Positions 9,019-19,604 of a stretch of 64,000 nucleotides of DNA are shown one piece after another. The notes beneath the pieces are model-generated. The model searched no databases, was not told the DNA's origin, and saw nothing but the letters and a program-made list of their open reading frames with translations. The stretch comes from Hyphomonadaceae bacterium (lineage in GTDB: Bacteria > Pseudomonadota > Alphaproteobacteria > Caulobacterales > Aquidulcibacteraceae): positions 124,001 to 188,000 of the forward strand of contig JAIELK010000010.1 in NCBI GenBank assembly GCA_019753175.1, in the 5' to 3' direction. Position 1 is the first letter of the stretch. Every line of letters starts with the position of its first letter. A program made the position numbers and the translations under genes.

Positions 9019-9909
9019 ATGAGCGTTCGTCTGTTCCAGGCCTACGTGATGGTGGATTGGAGCGCCGCGTCAAAGCCCGCGACCGGCGCCGACTCCATTT
9101 GGATTGGGGTGTTAAAGCGGAACGTGCGCTTTCAGATGGCGTTCGAAGCGCACAATCCAGCGACGCGCGCCGAGGCGGAGAGGCTGTTGAACGGCCTGCT
9201 GGACGACCTGAAGCGCAAAAGCGAACGCGCGCTTGTCGGTTTCGATTTTCCTCTCGGTTTTCCGCGAGGCGCGGCGGCGGCCTTGAAACTGGGCGAACCA
9301 CCGTGGCGTGCGATGTTCGACTTCATCGGCAAGGAAGTGAAGGACAAGCCGGACAACACTAACAACCGCTTCCAGGTCGGCGCGAAGATGAACCGGCTGA
9401 TGACCGGCGAAGCCTTTCCGTTCTGGGGCGCGCCCGCGCGCGATGAGCAGACCATGCTCTCCGCCAAGCGACCGCGCGAGCACCACGAAAACGACATCCC
9501 CGAATTTCGCCTTGCCGAGCAAGCGATCAAGGGCGCTTCCTCGATCTGGAAACTGTACTATCAAGGCTCGGTCGGCGGCCAGGCGCTGACCGGGCTTCCT
9601 GTGGTCGGGCGTTTACACGCGCAGCGCAACGTCAAACTCTGGCCGTTTGAGACCGGCTGGAGGCCGCTTTCCCCCGCTGACGCCGCCGTCGCCGACGCTG
9701 TGTTTGCCGAAATCTATCCTGCCATGTTCGCGGTCAAGCCCGCCGCCGGAGAAGTGAAGGACCAGGCACAAGTGCGCGGCGCCTGCGAGCGTTTCAACGC
9801 ACTCGACGAAAAGGGCCAGCTCGGCGCACTGTTCGGCCCTGCGAAAGACGATCCGCGCCGAGAAACGGTTGAGCGAGAGGAAGGCTGGATCCTGGGCGCT
9901 TTGCCCTAA
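9019..9909 (+). CDS. Conserved protein of unknown function, DUF429-like motif
   Basis: 296 residues, no membrane segment or signal peptide. The N-terminus reads VMVDWSAASKP, and a second block is LVGFDFPLGFPRGAA; an Asp-bearing strand followed by a GxDxPLG loop resembles RNase H-fold DUF429 proteins. A third block is NNRFQVGAKMNR, and the central region is Trp/Phe rich (FPFWGAP, WKLYYQG). It begins one base after the reductase stop, so the two are probably translated together, and overlaps the convergent MATE gene by four bases. I do not recognise a reaction; the DUF429 resemblance rests on motif reading only. Confidence 0.6.
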   Translation: MSVRLFQAYVMVDWSAASKPATGADSIWIGVLKRNVRFQMAFEAHNPATRAEAERLLNGLLDDLKRKSERALVGFDFPLGFPRGAAAALKLGEPPWRAMFDFIGKEVKDKPDNTNNRFQVGAKMNRLMTGEAFPFWGAPARDEQTMLSAKRPREHHENDIPEFRLAEQAIKGASSIWKLYYQGSVGGQALTGLPVVGRLHAQRNVKLWPFETGWRPLSPADAAVADAVFAEIYPAMFAVKPAAGEVKDQAQVRGACERFNALDEKGQLGALFGPAKDDPRRETVEREEGWILGALP

Positions 9910-11240
9910 ACGGATGGTGCCGGAACCGCCGTCGCAGGCGCTCGCGCCAGCACGATCCAGCGCAAAATCAAGATCGACGCGGAGAGCACGCTTGCCCAGA
10001 AGATTGCGAACAGCAAGCCGGCCACGCCCATGCCCTGATGCTCCGCAAGCCAGTAACCGAGCACGGGCATGACGATCAGGTACGACAGGATATGGCTAAA
10101 TGTCGGGAACCAGTTGTCGCCGCGCGCGCGCAGGGCCGAAGCTATCACGACTTGCGCGCCATCAGGCTGAAGCGCGAGCGCCGAGATCCAAGTCAGCGAT
10201 GCGATCAGCGCCGCCAACGCTACATCCACCGTGTAGGCTTTGCCTATGGGGACGGCAAAGACAACGATGAGGACGCCGGCGATAACCATCGCGACGGCAT
10301 TGATGCCGATCGCGGTCCAGCCTGCGCGCGCCGCATCGCCTGGCGCTTGACGCCCAATCGCTTCCGACACCAGCACCGCTGCGGCTGCAGCGACGCCCAG
10401 CGCCACCATGAACACGAACGCCATGAGGTTGAGTATGATCTGATAAGCCGAGACGACGTCGGCGCCGATGCGCCCGGCAATCACCGTCATCGCAGAGAAA
10501 GCTCCGGCTTCGACCGCCTGGCTCACCGCCGCGGCGATGCCGACGCCAAGCAGCGCGCGATACGACGGGCCGTCCGCGCGGAAGTTCCGCACACCGTAGA
10601 GCGGCGCGTCCTTCAACAAGACGATGCACGCGAGCACCACCACCGCCAGGAACACGCGCGCGCATACTGTCGCCCACGCCGATCCGATCGCGCCGTGGTC
10701 GGGCACCCAGAGCAGATTCAGAGCTAGATTGAGCGCGTTCGCCGCCCACATGATGGCAGTCGAGATGCCGGGCTTCTTGATAGCCTCAAGGAAAAACGTG
10801 CCGGCGACATAGACGAGATGCAGCGGCACCGAGAGCGCAAGCACCATCATCACCGGCGCAGCGGGGACCGCCAAGCTTCGGTCGATGCCGAACGCGGTGA
10901 ACAAATTGATCCCGCCGATCCACATTGCCAGGCATGACAAGACGCCCGCGACAAGCGCCAAGACCAAACCGCGCCGGAGCACTACCCCCGCCGTTCCCGG
11001 CTTTTTCTCGCCGATTGCACGCGCGGTGACGACTTGAACGCCCTGCAATAAGCCTATGCCCGCCACCAAAAACACAGCGGTCGGCGCCCAGCCTAGCGCC
11101 TGGTGCGGCAATTCATCCGGCGCTAGCTGACCCACGACCACAACATCGACAATCGCCATGCCGATAATGCCGAGGCGTGCGAGCGCCACCGGGCCGGCCA
11201 GCCGTAGCGTGTCGACAACGTAGGGGCGCGTTGCGGTCAT
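9906..11240 (-). CDS. MATE-family multidrug/Na+ antiporter
   Basis: 444 residues, almost wholly hydrophobic, with about twelve membrane helices in two homologous halves. The N-terminal half opens RLAGPVALARLGIIGMAIVDVVVVGQLAP, and the block GLLQGVQVVTARAIGEKKPGTAGVVLRRGL is the MATE loop after helix 2. The second half contains VSQAVEAGAFSAMTVIAGRIG. NorM-type members exchange drugs or metabolites for Na+ or H+ at the inner membrane. It lies 42 bases downstream of the membrane protein at 11283-12137 and may share its transcript. Confidence 0.85.
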   Translation of the reverse strand: MTATRPYVVDTLRLAGPVALARLGIIGMAIVDVVVVGQLAPDELPHQALGWAPTAVFLVAGIGLLQGVQVVTARAIGEKKPGTAGVVLRRGLVLALVAGVLSCLAMWIGGINLFTAFGIDRSLAVPAAPVMMVLALSVPLHLVYVAGTFFLEAIKKPGISTAIMWAANALNLALNLLWVPDHGAIGSAWATVCARVFLAVVVLACIVLLKDAPLYGVRNFRADGPSYRALLGVGIAAAVSQAVEAGAFSAMTVIAGRIGADVVSAYQIILNLMAFVFMVALGVAAAAAVLVSEAIGRQAPGDAARAGWTAIGINAVAMVIAGVLIVVFAVPIGKAYTVDVALAALIASLTWISALALQPDGAQVVIASALRARGDNWFPTFSHILSYLIVMPVLGYWLAEHQGMGVAGLLFAIFWASVLSASILILRWIVLARAPATAVPAPSV

Positions 11241-11282
11241 GGGAGCGGAGCGTCTAGCCGAAGCCGGCGAGTCGGTCGAGCC

Positions 11283-12137
11283 TCAGGCGGCCGGCTGCTG
11301 CACCAGGGGCTTGAGCGAACGATACATCGCCGCTGACAGCCCCGCTTCGAGTGACGAGAACAGCGCCAAATTGAGAAACGCCGCGACGAATACGTACAGC
11401 AGGAAGAGTGGTTCGCCCGCCTGTGTCGTCGCCGGCGCCATGGCGTTTACGCCGATTGCCATGCCGAAGAGATAGCCCACAGCGCCAGCGAAAACATTGG
11501 CGGGCAATAGCAACAGCAATCGAGCGCCTGCGATTTTCAACATGGCGCCTTTCGTCCAGCTCCACGTTTCGAACGTCAAAATGCGCCGGGCGTCGACGCT
11601 CGCCGGCGCCGCCAGATAGAGGCGCGACGTGATCAGCAGCACCAGCGTCCCATAGCCCAAGATCAGTCCGAGCAGCAGCGCGGGATTCGATTCCGCGAAC
11701 CGCGTCATCACCGCCATCACCGCCTCCTGGTCGGCGCCGGCCTGCTCAAGCTCGCTCATGTATGGCGCCATCGGGCCCGCAAGCAGGACGCCGAACACAG
11801 GGATCGAGATCACAAAGATCACGATAAATAGAAAGAACGCGATCACCGCCATCGCCGCCCATACCCGGACGCCATCGCCGGCAAGCCTGGCGCCCACTGC
11901 CGCCGGGCCGAAGAGCGCCGCAGCGGTCAACGCCGCGTACACGAATGCCTGCGCCAAGCCCATCGCCAGGTTAAGCGGGAAAGCAAGCGCGGGGACGGAA
12001 AGCACCCCCACCGTCAGGACTGTTATGAGCACGGCCCCGATCGCTGAGGCAGTCGCCACAAATCGCAGGTTCTCGCGCACGTAGCGTAACGCTGCCCCGA
12101 CGGTGTCGTTGATCAAGAGCCGATCAGCCGCAGCCAT
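11283..12137 (-). CDS. Polytopic membrane protein of unknown function
   Basis: 284 residues with about six membrane segments, including a very hydrophobic pair near residues 85-120 ([20 protein letters not shown]). A loop after the fourth helix reads [21 protein letters not shown]; this basic/Trp-bearing connector before a helix recurs in alphaproteobacterial DUF-type membrane proteins, but I cannot name the family. The ATG at 12137 is used because GGGGA lies ten bases upstream; eight more codons are open above it. The MATE exporter follows on the same strand. Confidence 0.6.
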   Translation of the reverse strand: MAAADRLLINDTVGAALRYVRENLRFVATASAIGAVLITVLTVGVLSVPALAFPLNLAMGLAQAFVYAALTAAALFGPAAVGARLAGDGVRVWAAMAVIAFFLFIVIFVISIPVFGVLLAGPMAPYMSELEQAGADQEAVMAVMTRFAESNPALLLGLILGYGTLVLLITSRLYLAAPASVDARRILTFETWSWTKGAMLKIAGARLLLLLPANVFAGAVGYLFGMAIGVNAMAPATTQAGEPLFLLYVFVAAFLNLALFSSLEAGLSAAMYRSLKPLVQQPAA

Positions 12138-12222
12138 TCGCTGTTCCCCATTGGTCTTCACAAGGCCTTTGCCCAGCAGGGAAGGCCTTGAAGGTCCAAT
12201 CCCGGCGCGTCAAGAGAAGCGC

Positions 12223-13620
12223 ATGAAACCTGTTCACGTTGTCGGCGCGGGACTCGCCGGCTCGGAGGCCGCTTGGGCGCTGGCCCAAGCCGGCGTCGCG
12301 GTGGTGCTGCACGAAATGCGCCCAACGCGCATGACCGATGCACACAAGACCGACAAGTTCGCGGAATTGGTGTGCTCCAACTCTTTTCGATCAGACGATT
12401 GGCGCAGCAATGCCGTCGGACTGCTCCACGCTGAGTTACGCCGCGCCAACTCGCTTGTAATGCGCTGCGGCGACGCGGCGCAGGTGCCGGCGGGCAGCGC
12501 CCTCGCCGTCGACCGCGACGTCTTTGCCGGCGCCGTGACCGCTGCGCTCCAGGACCACCCCCTCATCAGTATCGACCGAATGGAGGTGCGATCGCTCAAC
12601 GCCCTTCTGAACGACGCTGAAGACAGCACGATCTTCTGTACTGGCCCGCTGACGTCGCCCGCTCTGGCCGACTCTGTCCGCACTCTCACGGGCGAGGACT
12701 CACTGGCGTTCTTTGACGCCATCGCGCCGATTGTCTTTGCCGATTCCATCGATTTCGAGGTCGCATGGAAGCAATCACGGTACGACAAGGAAGGTCCCGG
12801 AGGAGACAAAGCGGCCTACATCAATTGCCCAATGGATCAGCGGCAATACGAAGGCTTTGTCGCCGCACTGCTTGCTGGCCCAAAGACCGAGTTTCGCGAG
12901 TGGGAAAAGAACACGCCGTATTTCGAGGGCTGTTTGCCGATCGAAGTCATGGCTGAACGGGGAATGGATACGCTGCGCTTTGGCCCAATGAAGCCCGTCG
13001 GCCTGTCAGACCCGCGCACCGGCGCGCGCCCGTATGCCGTTGTCCAGCTGCGCCAGGACAACAAGCTCGGCACGCTCTTCAATATGGTTGGTTTCCAGAC
13101 CAAGCTGAAGTACGCCGCCCAAGAGCACGTGTTTCGGATGATCCCTGGCCTTGAGAATGCACGGTTCGCAAGGCTCGGCGGCATTCACCGCAACACTTTC
13201 ATCAACTCGCCCAAGCTTTTGGACGAGACGCTGCGGCTCAAAGCTGAACCTCGAGTGCGCTTTGCAGGCCAGGTCACGGGCGTTGAAGGCTATGTCGAGA
13301 GCGCGGCGATGGGCCTGCTTGCGGGCCGCTTCGCGGCGGCCGAGCGAACCGGCGCGCCGCTCGCGCCACCACCGGCTGAAACGGCGCTTGGGGCCTTGCT
13401 CGCACATGTCACTGGCGGGCACATCGCCGATGGCGGGGGATCGTTCCAACCGATGAATGTCAATTTCGGACTGTTTCCAGCAATCGACGCACCAACCCAC
13501 GACGGCGCCGGCAAGCGTCTCAAGGGGGAAGAGCGCGGCCGCGCTAAGAGACTTGCGCTAGCAGAGCGCGCGCTGTCTCGGCTGGAGCACTGGCTTGGCC
13601 CAAGCATGCCGAGTTGGTAA
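12223..13620 (+). CDS. trmFO: Methylenetetrahydrofolate--tRNA-(uracil-5-)-methyltransferase
   Basis: 465 residues. The FAD-binding N-terminus is [18 protein letters not shown], and the family-diagnostic [11 protein letters not shown] follows, with catalytic-region Cys51. TrmFO uses methylenetetrahydrofolate and FADH2 to make ribothymidine-54 in the T-loop of tRNA. Additional family blocks are [27 protein letters not shown] and NVNFGLFP near the C-terminus. ATG at 12223 starts at the Rossmann strand; 40 open codons above are rejected. cysD follows after 10 bases. Both tRNAs in this window carry the TTC substrate sequence of the T-loop. Confidence 0.95.
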   Translation: MKPVHVVGAGLAGSEAAWALAQAGVAVVLHEMRPTRMTDAHKTDKFAELVCSNSFRSDDWRSNAVGLLHAELRRANSLVMRCGDAAQVPAGSALAVDRDVFAGAVTAALQDHPLISIDRMEVRSLNALLNDAEDSTIFCTGPLTSPALADSVRTLTGEDSLAFFDAIAPIVFADSIDFEVAWKQSRYDKEGPGGDKAAYINCPMDQRQYEGFVAALLAGPKTEFREWEKNTPYFEGCLPIEVMAERGMDTLRFGPMKPVGLSDPRTGARPYAVVQLRQDNKLGTLFNMVGFQTKLKYAAQEHVFRMIPGLENARFARLGGIHRNTFINSPKLLDETLRLKAEPRVRFAGQVTGVEGYVESAAMGLLAGRFAAAERTGAPLAPPPAETALGALLAHVTGGHIADGGGSFQPMNVNFGLFPAIDAPTHDGAGKRLKGEERGRAKRLALAERALSRLEHWLGPSMPSW

Positions 13621-13630
13621 GGGGACGCCC

Positions 13631-14545
13631 ATGCTCGAACGAACGCCGCGCCTCACGCACCTTCAGCGCCTGGAAGCGGAGTCCATCCATATCATGCGCG
13701 AGGTCGTGGCCGAAGCGGAGCGCCCGGTCATGCTGTATTCGGTCGGAAAAGACAGCGCCGTCATGCTGCATGTGGCGATGAAGGCGTTTCATCCGGGGCC
13801 GCCGCCCTTTCCACTCTTGCATGTCGACACGACTTGGAAGTTTCGCGCGATGTATGAAATGCGCGAACGCATGACCAAGGACACCGGCGTTGAACTCCTC
13901 ATCCACCGCAACCCGGAATGCCTCGAAAAGGGAATAAATCCCTTTGACCATGGCTCCGCGCTCCATACCGATATGTGGAAGACGCAAGGGTTAAAGCAAG
14001 CGCTCGACAAATACGGTTTTGATGCTGCGTTCGGCGGCGCAAGGCGCGACGAAGAAAAGAGCCGCGCCAAAGAGCGCATCTTTTCATTCCGCTCAGCCAG
14101 TCATCGATGGGATCCGAAAAACCAACGCCCCGAACTCTGGCGGCTCTACAATGCGCGGAAGCACACCGGGGAATCGATCCGCGTGTTCCCGTTGTCGAAC
14201 TGGACCGAACTCGACATCTGGCAATACATCCACCTTGAAAGCATCCCGATTGTGCCGCTGTACTTGGCGGCGCCACGCCCCGTTGTGGAACGCAACGGCG
14301 TGCTGATCATGGTCGACGACGATCGTATGCCGCTCAAAGCGGGTGAAAAACCCATGGTGAAGAAAGTTCGGTTCAGGACGCTTGGGTGCTACCCGCTGTC
14401 GGGCGCCATCGAGAGCGAAGCGGACACCCTTACGGCTATCATTCAGGAAATGCTGATCGCCGCCGCGAGCGAACGGCAGGGGCGGGTCATCGATCACGAT
14501 CAAGCGGCGTCGATGGAAAAGAAGAAACAGGATGGTTACTTCTGA
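13631..14545 (+). CDS. cysD: Sulfate adenylyltransferase subunit 2
   Basis: 304 residues, PP-loop ATP pyrophosphatase fold with SVGKDS at 37-42. The segments [25 protein letters not shown] and [10 protein letters not shown] are CysD signatures. With CysN it makes adenosine 5'-phosphosulfate from sulfate and ATP, the first step of assimilatory sulfate reduction. The start has an AAGGGG about ten bases upstream. Its stop TGA overlaps the ATG of cysNC by one base (TGATG), implying coupled translation of the heterodimer. Confidence 0.95.
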   Translation: MLERTPRLTHLQRLEAESIHIMREVVAEAERPVMLYSVGKDSAVMLHVAMKAFHPGPPPFPLLHVDTTWKFRAMYEMRERMTKDTGVELLIHRNPECLEKGINPFDHGSALHTDMWKTQGLKQALDKYGFDAAFGGARRDEEKSRAKERIFSFRSASHRWDPKNQRPELWRLYNARKHTGESIRVFPLSNWTELDIWQYIHLESIPIVPLYLAAPRPVVERNGVLIMVDDDRMPLKAGEKPMVKKVRFRTLGCYPLSGAIESEADTLTAIIQEMLIAAASERQGRVIDHDQAASMEKKKQDGYF

Positions 14546-16446
14546 TGGCGCATGCGTCCGCCCTTATCGCCAAAGACATCGACGCTTACCTGCGTCAGCA
14601 TCAACACAAATCGTTGCTGCGTTTCATCACGTGCGGCAGCGTCGATGACGGAAAGTCGACCCTGATTGGCCGGCTGCTCTATGACTCCAAGCTGATCTTT
14701 GAGGATCATCTCGCGGCTCTCCACGCGGACTCCAAGGCCGTAGGCACGCAAGGCGGGGCGCTGGACTTCGCGCTGCTCGTTGATGGCCTTGCCGCCGAAC
14801 GCGAGCAAGGCATCACCATTGACGTTGCCTATCGGTTTTTCACGACCGACAAGCGGAAGTTCATCGTCGCCGACACGCCAGGCCATGAGCACTACACCCG
14901 CAACATGATCACGGGCGCTTCAACCGCCGATCTTGCGGTCATCCTTATTGACGCCCGTAAAGGTGTGCTCACGCAGACGCGACGACACTCCTATCTCGTT
15001 GCGCTGATGGGCATCAAGCACGTCGTGCTCGCGGTGAACAAGATGGACCTCGTCGAGTGGTCGCAAGACATCTTTGACGCGATTGTTCAAGAGTATGCCG
15101 ACTTCGCCGCCCAGGTCGGCATCAGCGACTGCGTCGCGATACCTGTCTCCGGGTTGAACGGCGACAACATCGTGAGCGCCAGCCGTGCGGCGCCTTGGTA
15201 TCGAGGCCTCGCTCTGTTACCACACCTCGAAGGCGTCGAGATCGACGATATGCGGCGCGCAGACGGCCCCCTGCGCATCCCCGTGCAATGGGTGAACCGA
15301 CCGAACCAGAGTTTTCGAGGCTATGCGGGGTTGATTGCCTCCGGCCGAGTCAGACCTGGCGACGCCGTCCGCATCGCGCCATCCGGGCGCACATCCAACG
15401 TGGCGCGCATCGTCACCAAGGACGGCGACCTCCCCGAGGCCGTCGCCGGACAATCGGTGACCTTGACGCTCGCGGACGAGATTGACTGCTCCCGCGGCGA
15501 CATGATCGTTGCCACTGAGGCGGCGCCAGAAATCGCCGATCAATTCGAGACGACCATCATCTGGATGGCGGAAGAGAACGCCTTCCCGGGGCGACCGTAC
15601 TGGTTGAAGGTCGGCACAGCGCTGGTTTCCGCGCAGATCACCGACATCAAGTACAAGGTCAACGTCAACACCTTGGAGCACCTCGCCGCCAAGACGCTCG
15701 ATCTCAACGAGATCGCCGTGTGCAACATCAGCCTCGACAGGCCGATTGCCTTCGACCCATATGTCGTCAACCAGGATACAGGCGGCTTCGTGCTCATCGA
15801 CAAGATGAGCAACGCGACTGTCGGCGCAGGACTCATTCGCTTCGCTCTTCGGCGCGCTCAGAACGTTCACTGGCAGGCGATCGACGTCACGCGCGAAGCA
15901 CGTGCACAGCTCAAGAACCAGCGCCCGGCGGTGTTGTGGTTCACCGGCCTCTCAGGCGCGGGCAAGTCCACCATCGCCAACCTCGTCGATAAAAAATTGC
16001 ACTCGCTCGGACGGCACACCGCGTTGCTCGATGGCGACAATATTCGTCACGGTCTCAACCGCGACCTTGGCTTTACCGAAGCGGACCGTGTTGAAAACAT
16101 CCGCCGCGTTGCCGAGGTCGCCAAGCTCATGGCCGACACGGGACTGATCGTGCTGGTGTCCTTCATTTCGCCATACCGTGCTGAACGCGACATGGCGCGC
16201 AGCATGCTGGCGCCCGGAGAGTTCTACGAAATCTTCGTGGACACGCCGCTTGCGGAAGCGGAGCGCAGGGACGCGAAGGGCCTTTACAAGAAAGCGCGGG
16301 CTGGCCAGCTCAAGAACTTCACCGGCGTCGACAGCCCCTACGAGGCGCCCGAGCATCCGGAACTGCGCATCGACACCATGCGTCTGACGCCTGAAGCGGC
16401 AGCGGAGGAGATCGTTTCGACTCTGCTCCGCGCGGCCGACGGCTAG
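14545..16446 (+). CDS. cysNC: Bifunctional sulfate adenylyltransferase subunit 1 / APS kinase
   Basis: 633 residues. Residues 25-440 are an EF-Tu-like GTPase (CysN): P-loop GSVDDGKST (31-39), DTPGHEH and NKMD, with the following beta-barrels. Residues 458-633 are APS kinase (CysC): P-loop GLSGAGKST (468-476), [15 protein letters not shown], and the [10 protein letters not shown] segment with Ser542, which is phosphorylated in relatives. The fusion couples GTP-driven APS synthesis to PAPS formation, common in alphaproteobacteria. Its TAG overlaps the stop of the convergent acyl-CoA dehydrogenase within CTAG. Confidence 0.95.
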   Translation: MAHASALIAKDIDAYLRQHQHKSLLRFITCGSVDDGKSTLIGRLLYDSKLIFEDHLAALHADSKAVGTQGGALDFALLVDGLAAEREQGITIDVAYRFFTTDKRKFIVADTPGHEHYTRNMITGASTADLAVILIDARKGVLTQTRRHSYLVALMGIKHVVLAVNKMDLVEWSQDIFDAIVQEYADFAAQVGISDCVAIPVSGLNGDNIVSASRAAPWYRGLALLPHLEGVEIDDMRRADGPLRIPVQWVNRPNQSFRGYAGLIASGRVRPGDAVRIAPSGRTSNVARIVTKDGDLPEAVAGQSVTLTLADEIDCSRGDMIVATEAAPEIADQFETTIIWMAEENAFPGRPYWLKVGTALVSAQITDIKYKVNVNTLEHLAAKTLDLNEIAVCNISLDRPIAFDPYVVNQDTGGFVLIDKMSNATVGAGLIRFALRRAQNVHWQAIDVTREARAQLKNQRPAVLWFTGLSGAGKSTIANLVDKKLHSLGRHTALLDGDNIRHGLNRDLGFTEADRVENIRRVAEVAKLMADTGLIVLVSFISPYRAERDMARSMLAPGEFYEIFVDTPLAEAERRDAKGLYKKARAGQLKNFTGVDSPYEAPEHPELRIDTMRLTPEAAAEEIVSTLLRAADG

Positions 16447-17585
16447 GCGCCGCGCTTCATCATCTCGCGGGCGATGATCAAGCGTTGAATTTCACTCGTG
16501 CCCTCGTAAAGGCGGAAGATTCTGACGTCGCGGTAGAAGCGCTCGATGCCGTAATCCGCCACGTAGCCTGCACCCCCGAAAATCTGGACGGCGCGATCGG
16601 CGACGCGTCCGACCATCTCCGATGCAAAAAGTTTCGCACATGATGCATCCATGGTGACATCCTCACCCGCGTCGCGCTTGCGGGCCGCCTCAAGCACCAT
16701 GGCGCGCGCCGCGTTGGCTTCCGCGCGGCTGTCGGCCAGCATGGCCTGGATCATCTGGAAGGACGCTATGGGCTGCCCGAATTGCTTGCGCTCGGCGGCG
16801 TAGCGCACGCTCTCTTCGATCAGCCGCTCCGCCACTCCAACACAGACGGCGCCAATGTGAAGCCGCCCGCGGTCGAGCACTTGCATCGCCACACGGAAGC
16901 CCTGACCCTCCTCGCCCAGCCGGTTGTCCGCCGGCACACGCACTTGATCGAAGTTGACGTCACAGATGTGAGCGCCTTGCTGACCCATCTTCTTTTCGGG
17001 TTTCCCGATCGATATCCCCGGCAGATCGCTTGGCGCTAGAAAGGCGCTGACGCCGCTCGCACCCTTCACGCTTGCGTCCGTGCGCGCCATGACCGTGAAC
17101 AGCGAAGCCCGGTTGGCATTGGTGATATACCGCTTGCCGCCAGTAAGCACATAATGATCGCCAACGCGTTCGGCCCTGGTCCTTACCGACCCAGAATCAG
17201 AACCCGCCTCCGGTTCAGTGAGCGCAAAGGACGTGACCACTTCGCCAGATGCGATGCCGGGCAGCCAACGCCGCTTCTGCGCCTCGGTTCCGAACATGAC
17301 CAAACCTTGGCTGCCAATCCCGACATTGGTGCCGAAGGCGGAGCGAAACGCCGGCGAGCAGCGGCAGAACTCGAAGATCACCCGGCATTCCGCCTCCATG
17401 GAGAGACCGAGGCCGCCGTACTCCTCGGGGATAGAGAGTCCGAAGAGCCCAAGGGCGCGCATCTCCGCCAGCGCGTCCGCCGGCACAGCGTCTTCCTCCG
17501 CCACTTTGGTTTCCAGTGGGATCAGCCGCTCGTTGACGAAGCGGCGGATGGCGGCGAGCAGAGGCTCAAGCAGTTCATTGTCCAT
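16443..17585 (-). CDS. Acyl-CoA dehydrogenase
   Basis: 380 residues, standard length. Seen: [11 protein letters not shown], the FAD-binding [16 protein letters not shown] and ITNANRA blocks, and the C-terminal [12 protein letters not shown] with catalytic Glu361. It oxidises acyl-CoA to the 2-enoyl-CoA, passing electrons to ETF. The start was set at the Met before [12 protein letters not shown], 12 codons inside the open frame. The lipoprotein gene at 17640-18257 lies 54 bases upstream on the same strand. Substrate chain length cannot be read from sequence. Confidence 0.88.
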   Translation of the reverse strand: MDNELLEPLLAAIRRFVNERLIPLETKVAEEDAVPADALAEMRALGLFGLSIPEEYGGLGLSMEAECRVIFEFCRCSPAFRSAFGTNVGIGSQGLVMFGTEAQKRRWLPGIASGEVVTSFALTEPEAGSDSGSVRTRAERVGDHYVLTGGKRYITNANRASLFTVMARTDASVKGASGVSAFLAPSDLPGISIGKPEKKMGQQGAHICDVNFDQVRVPADNRLGEEGQGFRVAMQVLDRGRLHIGAVCVGVAERLIEESVRYAAERKQFGQPIASFQMIQAMLADSRAEANAARAMVLEAARKRDAGEDVTMDASCAKLFASEMVGRVADRAVQIFGGAGYVADYGIERFYRDVRIFRLYEGTSEIQRLIIAREMMKRGA

Positions 17586-17639
17586 AGACCCAGTATCGGG
17601 CGATAGCCGGCGTTGTCGCAAGGCGCCGCGAGGTGAGCG

Positions 17640-18257
17640 TCAGCAGACTTGCCTTTGGGCAAGGCGCGTCATGCGCCGCGGTTCGCACGCGACCGTTCGG
17701 ACTTCGGTCTCGATCATCCGTGGCGCGCCGCTCAGGCGGTCGCGCGCCATACCTGTGACGGCGCGCAGGTCTTGCTCGCTCAACCGCCACAAGCGCGCCG
17801 TTGCCTGAGCCCCCTCAATGTCCATTTCCCAGATGCCCAGATAAACCGCTTCGCCTGGCCCCACCGCGAAGGCTGGCCGCTCCGGCCCCACGACCAACCC
17901 GTGCGCCACATAGCTCACCGCGTTCTCGCGTAGCGTCGCGTAGGCGCTATCGAGCGCGTACGTCCCTGGGCTCACACGCAGCACCTCAAACTCACCGGGA
18001 ATGCCATCAAGGCGGAGGCTCGTGCTGGAATGCGTCCGCGCGTCGATCGATCGCGCGTCGTCATAGTCCTCGAAGCGCCCGTCTGGACCTAAACGCCTCC
18101 ACAACAAGGAATAACGCGGGTCACGATGATCCTCGGTTTCGGCGACGCCGACAATGACCAGAGCATCGGGCGACTGGCCGACCCGGAAGCGTTGGTCCTC
18201 GCTGGCCGCGCACTGGGCTACAGCCAAAGCACCCAATATCGCCGCCACTAATCGCAT
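17640..18257 (-). CDS. Exported protein of unknown function
   Basis: 205 residues. Begins MRLVAAILGALAVAQCAAS, a signal peptide; Cys16 could be a lipid site, but Gln at the -1 position makes the lipobox atypical, so signal peptidase I cleavage is equally possible. The mature part is soluble and beta-rich, with PGEFEVLRVSPGTYALDSAYATL and VGPGEAVYLGIWEMD, reminiscent of small surface or periplasmic beta-sandwich proteins. I cannot assign a family. The longer open frame upstream is rejected because the signal peptide starts here and the extra part overlaps the divergent promoter region. Confidence 0.6.
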   Translation of the reverse strand: MRLVAAILGALAVAQCAASEDQRFRVGQSPDALVIVGVAETEDHRDPRYSLLWRRLGPDGRFEDYDDARSIDARTHSSTSLRLDGIPGEFEVLRVSPGTYALDSAYATLRENAVSYVAHGLVVGPERPAFAVGPGEAVYLGIWEMDIEGAQATARLWRLSEQDLRAVTGMARDRLSGAPRMIETEVRTVACEPRRMTRLAQRQVC

Positions 18258-18312
18258 GCCCCGCCTCGCGCGCCATACTACATAGACGCTAGGTGGCACG
18301 GGAGGAAATAGG

Positions 18313-18765
18313 ATGGAAGACACGGTCGGCGGTCCAAAAGTGTTGCAGGAAGGCGCCTTCGCCGGCTGGATGACGTGGAGCAGCGGCGCCGATCCTTACG
18401 AAACCTCCATCGGGCCATTTGTTTTCCGCGACGTCGACGGGCGTGTCAGCGCCGCGTTCCTACCGCGGCGCGAACACTTGAATGGGGGCGGCGCTGTTCA
18501 CGGCGGGGCGCTGATGAGCTTCGCCGATTTCACTCTTTTTGCAATTGCTTACAGGAGGTTGGTCAATGTGCATGCGGTCACGCTGACCTGCAATTGCGAG
18601 TTCTTGGGGGCCGGCGCTCCAGGTCAGATCATCGAAGCCGACGGCGAGGTTTTGAGAGAGACCGGATCGTTCTTGTTTGTCCGCGGCGTTGCGCGACAAG
18701 TTGACCGACCCCTTCTTGCATTTTCCGGAACGCTTAAGAAATTGTCCCCAACGCCGCGCGCCTGA
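18313..18765 (+). CDS. Hotdog-fold thioesterase, PaaI-like
   Basis: 150 residues. The block LNGGGAVHGGALMSFADFTLFAIA contains the HGG loop and helix of the PaaI/YbgC hotdog superfamily; the strand TLTCNCEFLGAGAPGQIIEADGEVLRETGS follows in the usual order. Members hydrolyse acyl- or aryl-CoA thioesters as tetramers. A strong GGGAGGAAATAGG ribosome site precedes the ATG. The 55-base gap to the divergent exported protein must hold both promoters. Confidence 0.85.
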   Translation: MEDTVGGPKVLQEGAFAGWMTWSSGADPYETSIGPFVFRDVDGRVSAAFLPRREHLNGGGAVHGGALMSFADFTLFAIAYRRLVNVHAVTLTCNCEFLGAGAPGQIIEADGEVLRETGSFLFVRGVARQVDRPLLAFSGTLKKLSPTPRA

Positions 18766-18800
18766 GTTATGTCGTTGCGGCGCACTCTGAGGAACTTCGC

Positions 18801-19604
18801 ATGTTGCGTCCATCTGGACCGAGCTACGATCTGCGGGCCGCAATGTCGCACGAACTTCGCGACGCCTCGGCCGCCCTCGCGGACGCCAATCAGGATCCGC
18901 GCGCCTTGCATCGATGCCGCGTGCACGTGAAGCGCGCACGGGCTCTCGCGCGTGCTGGGCATGCGTGTGCGCCAGGGCTTTCGGCGGTGTTCAACGATAC
19001 GGCGCGCTCCCTGATGCATCAGCTTGCGCCGGCGCGCGACCTCTCGGCACTCGGCGAGGCGGCGCGCAAGACCGCGCAACGCCTGGGCGGCAAGCGCGCT
19101 CAAGCGCTCAATGAAGCCGCAGCGCAACTCGACGCGGAACGCGATGCATTCGAGCCGCTTGATCTGGACTCCGCCCAAGCAGGACTGAAGGACTTGCTCG
19201 CCCTGGCGATGGTTTGGCCAGAAGCGTCCCCACGCCAGATCAAACGCGGCATAGAGCGAATAGTCCGCAGGGCGCGCGACGCCTACGCGATCGGTCGATC
19301 AGCCAAGCAAACAGAAGCGCGCCACGAGTGGCGCAAACGCGCGAAGGATCGCCACTATGCAGCTTTGCTGATGGGCGATGCTTGGCCCGGGCGCAGGCGG
19401 CGCAAACTGAGCATGCGCCTGGGTGACGTGCTGGGGGAAGAGCGCGACCTAAGCCTGCTCATACAGCGTATGAAGCACGCGCCCGACCCATTTGGGCAAG
19501 GCAAGTGCGCCAAACGCACGCTCACAGCGCTGAAAAAGCGTCGCAAGCAGCTTGCGCGCCGCGCGGAATCGATCGGCGCCCGCCTGCACGCCCAGGATTC
19601 CTAG
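18801..19604 (+). CDS. CHAD domain protein (polyphosphate-associated)
   Basis: 267 residues, highly basic and alpha-helical. The conserved histidine motif is LHRCRVHVKRAR (about 36-47), and the second CHAD repeat begins EARHEWRKRAKDRHYAALL (about 174-192). CHAD domains bind inorganic polyphosphate through Arg/Lys faces. The CYTH triphosphatase domain that frequently accompanies CHAD is absent, so this is a stand-alone binder. It overlaps the convergent GST by CTAG. Confidence 0.85.
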   Translation: MLRPSGPSYDLRAAMSHELRDASAALADANQDPRALHRCRVHVKRARALARAGHACAPGLSAVFNDTARSLMHQLAPARDLSALGEAARKTAQRLGGKRAQALNEAAAQLDAERDAFEPLDLDSAQAGLKDLLALAMVWPEASPRQIKRGIERIVRRARDAYAIGRSAKQTEARHEWRKRAKDRHYAALLMGDAWPGRRRRKLSMRLGDVLGEERDLSLLIQRMKHAPDPFGQGKCAKRTLTALKKRRKQLARRAESIGARLHAQDS

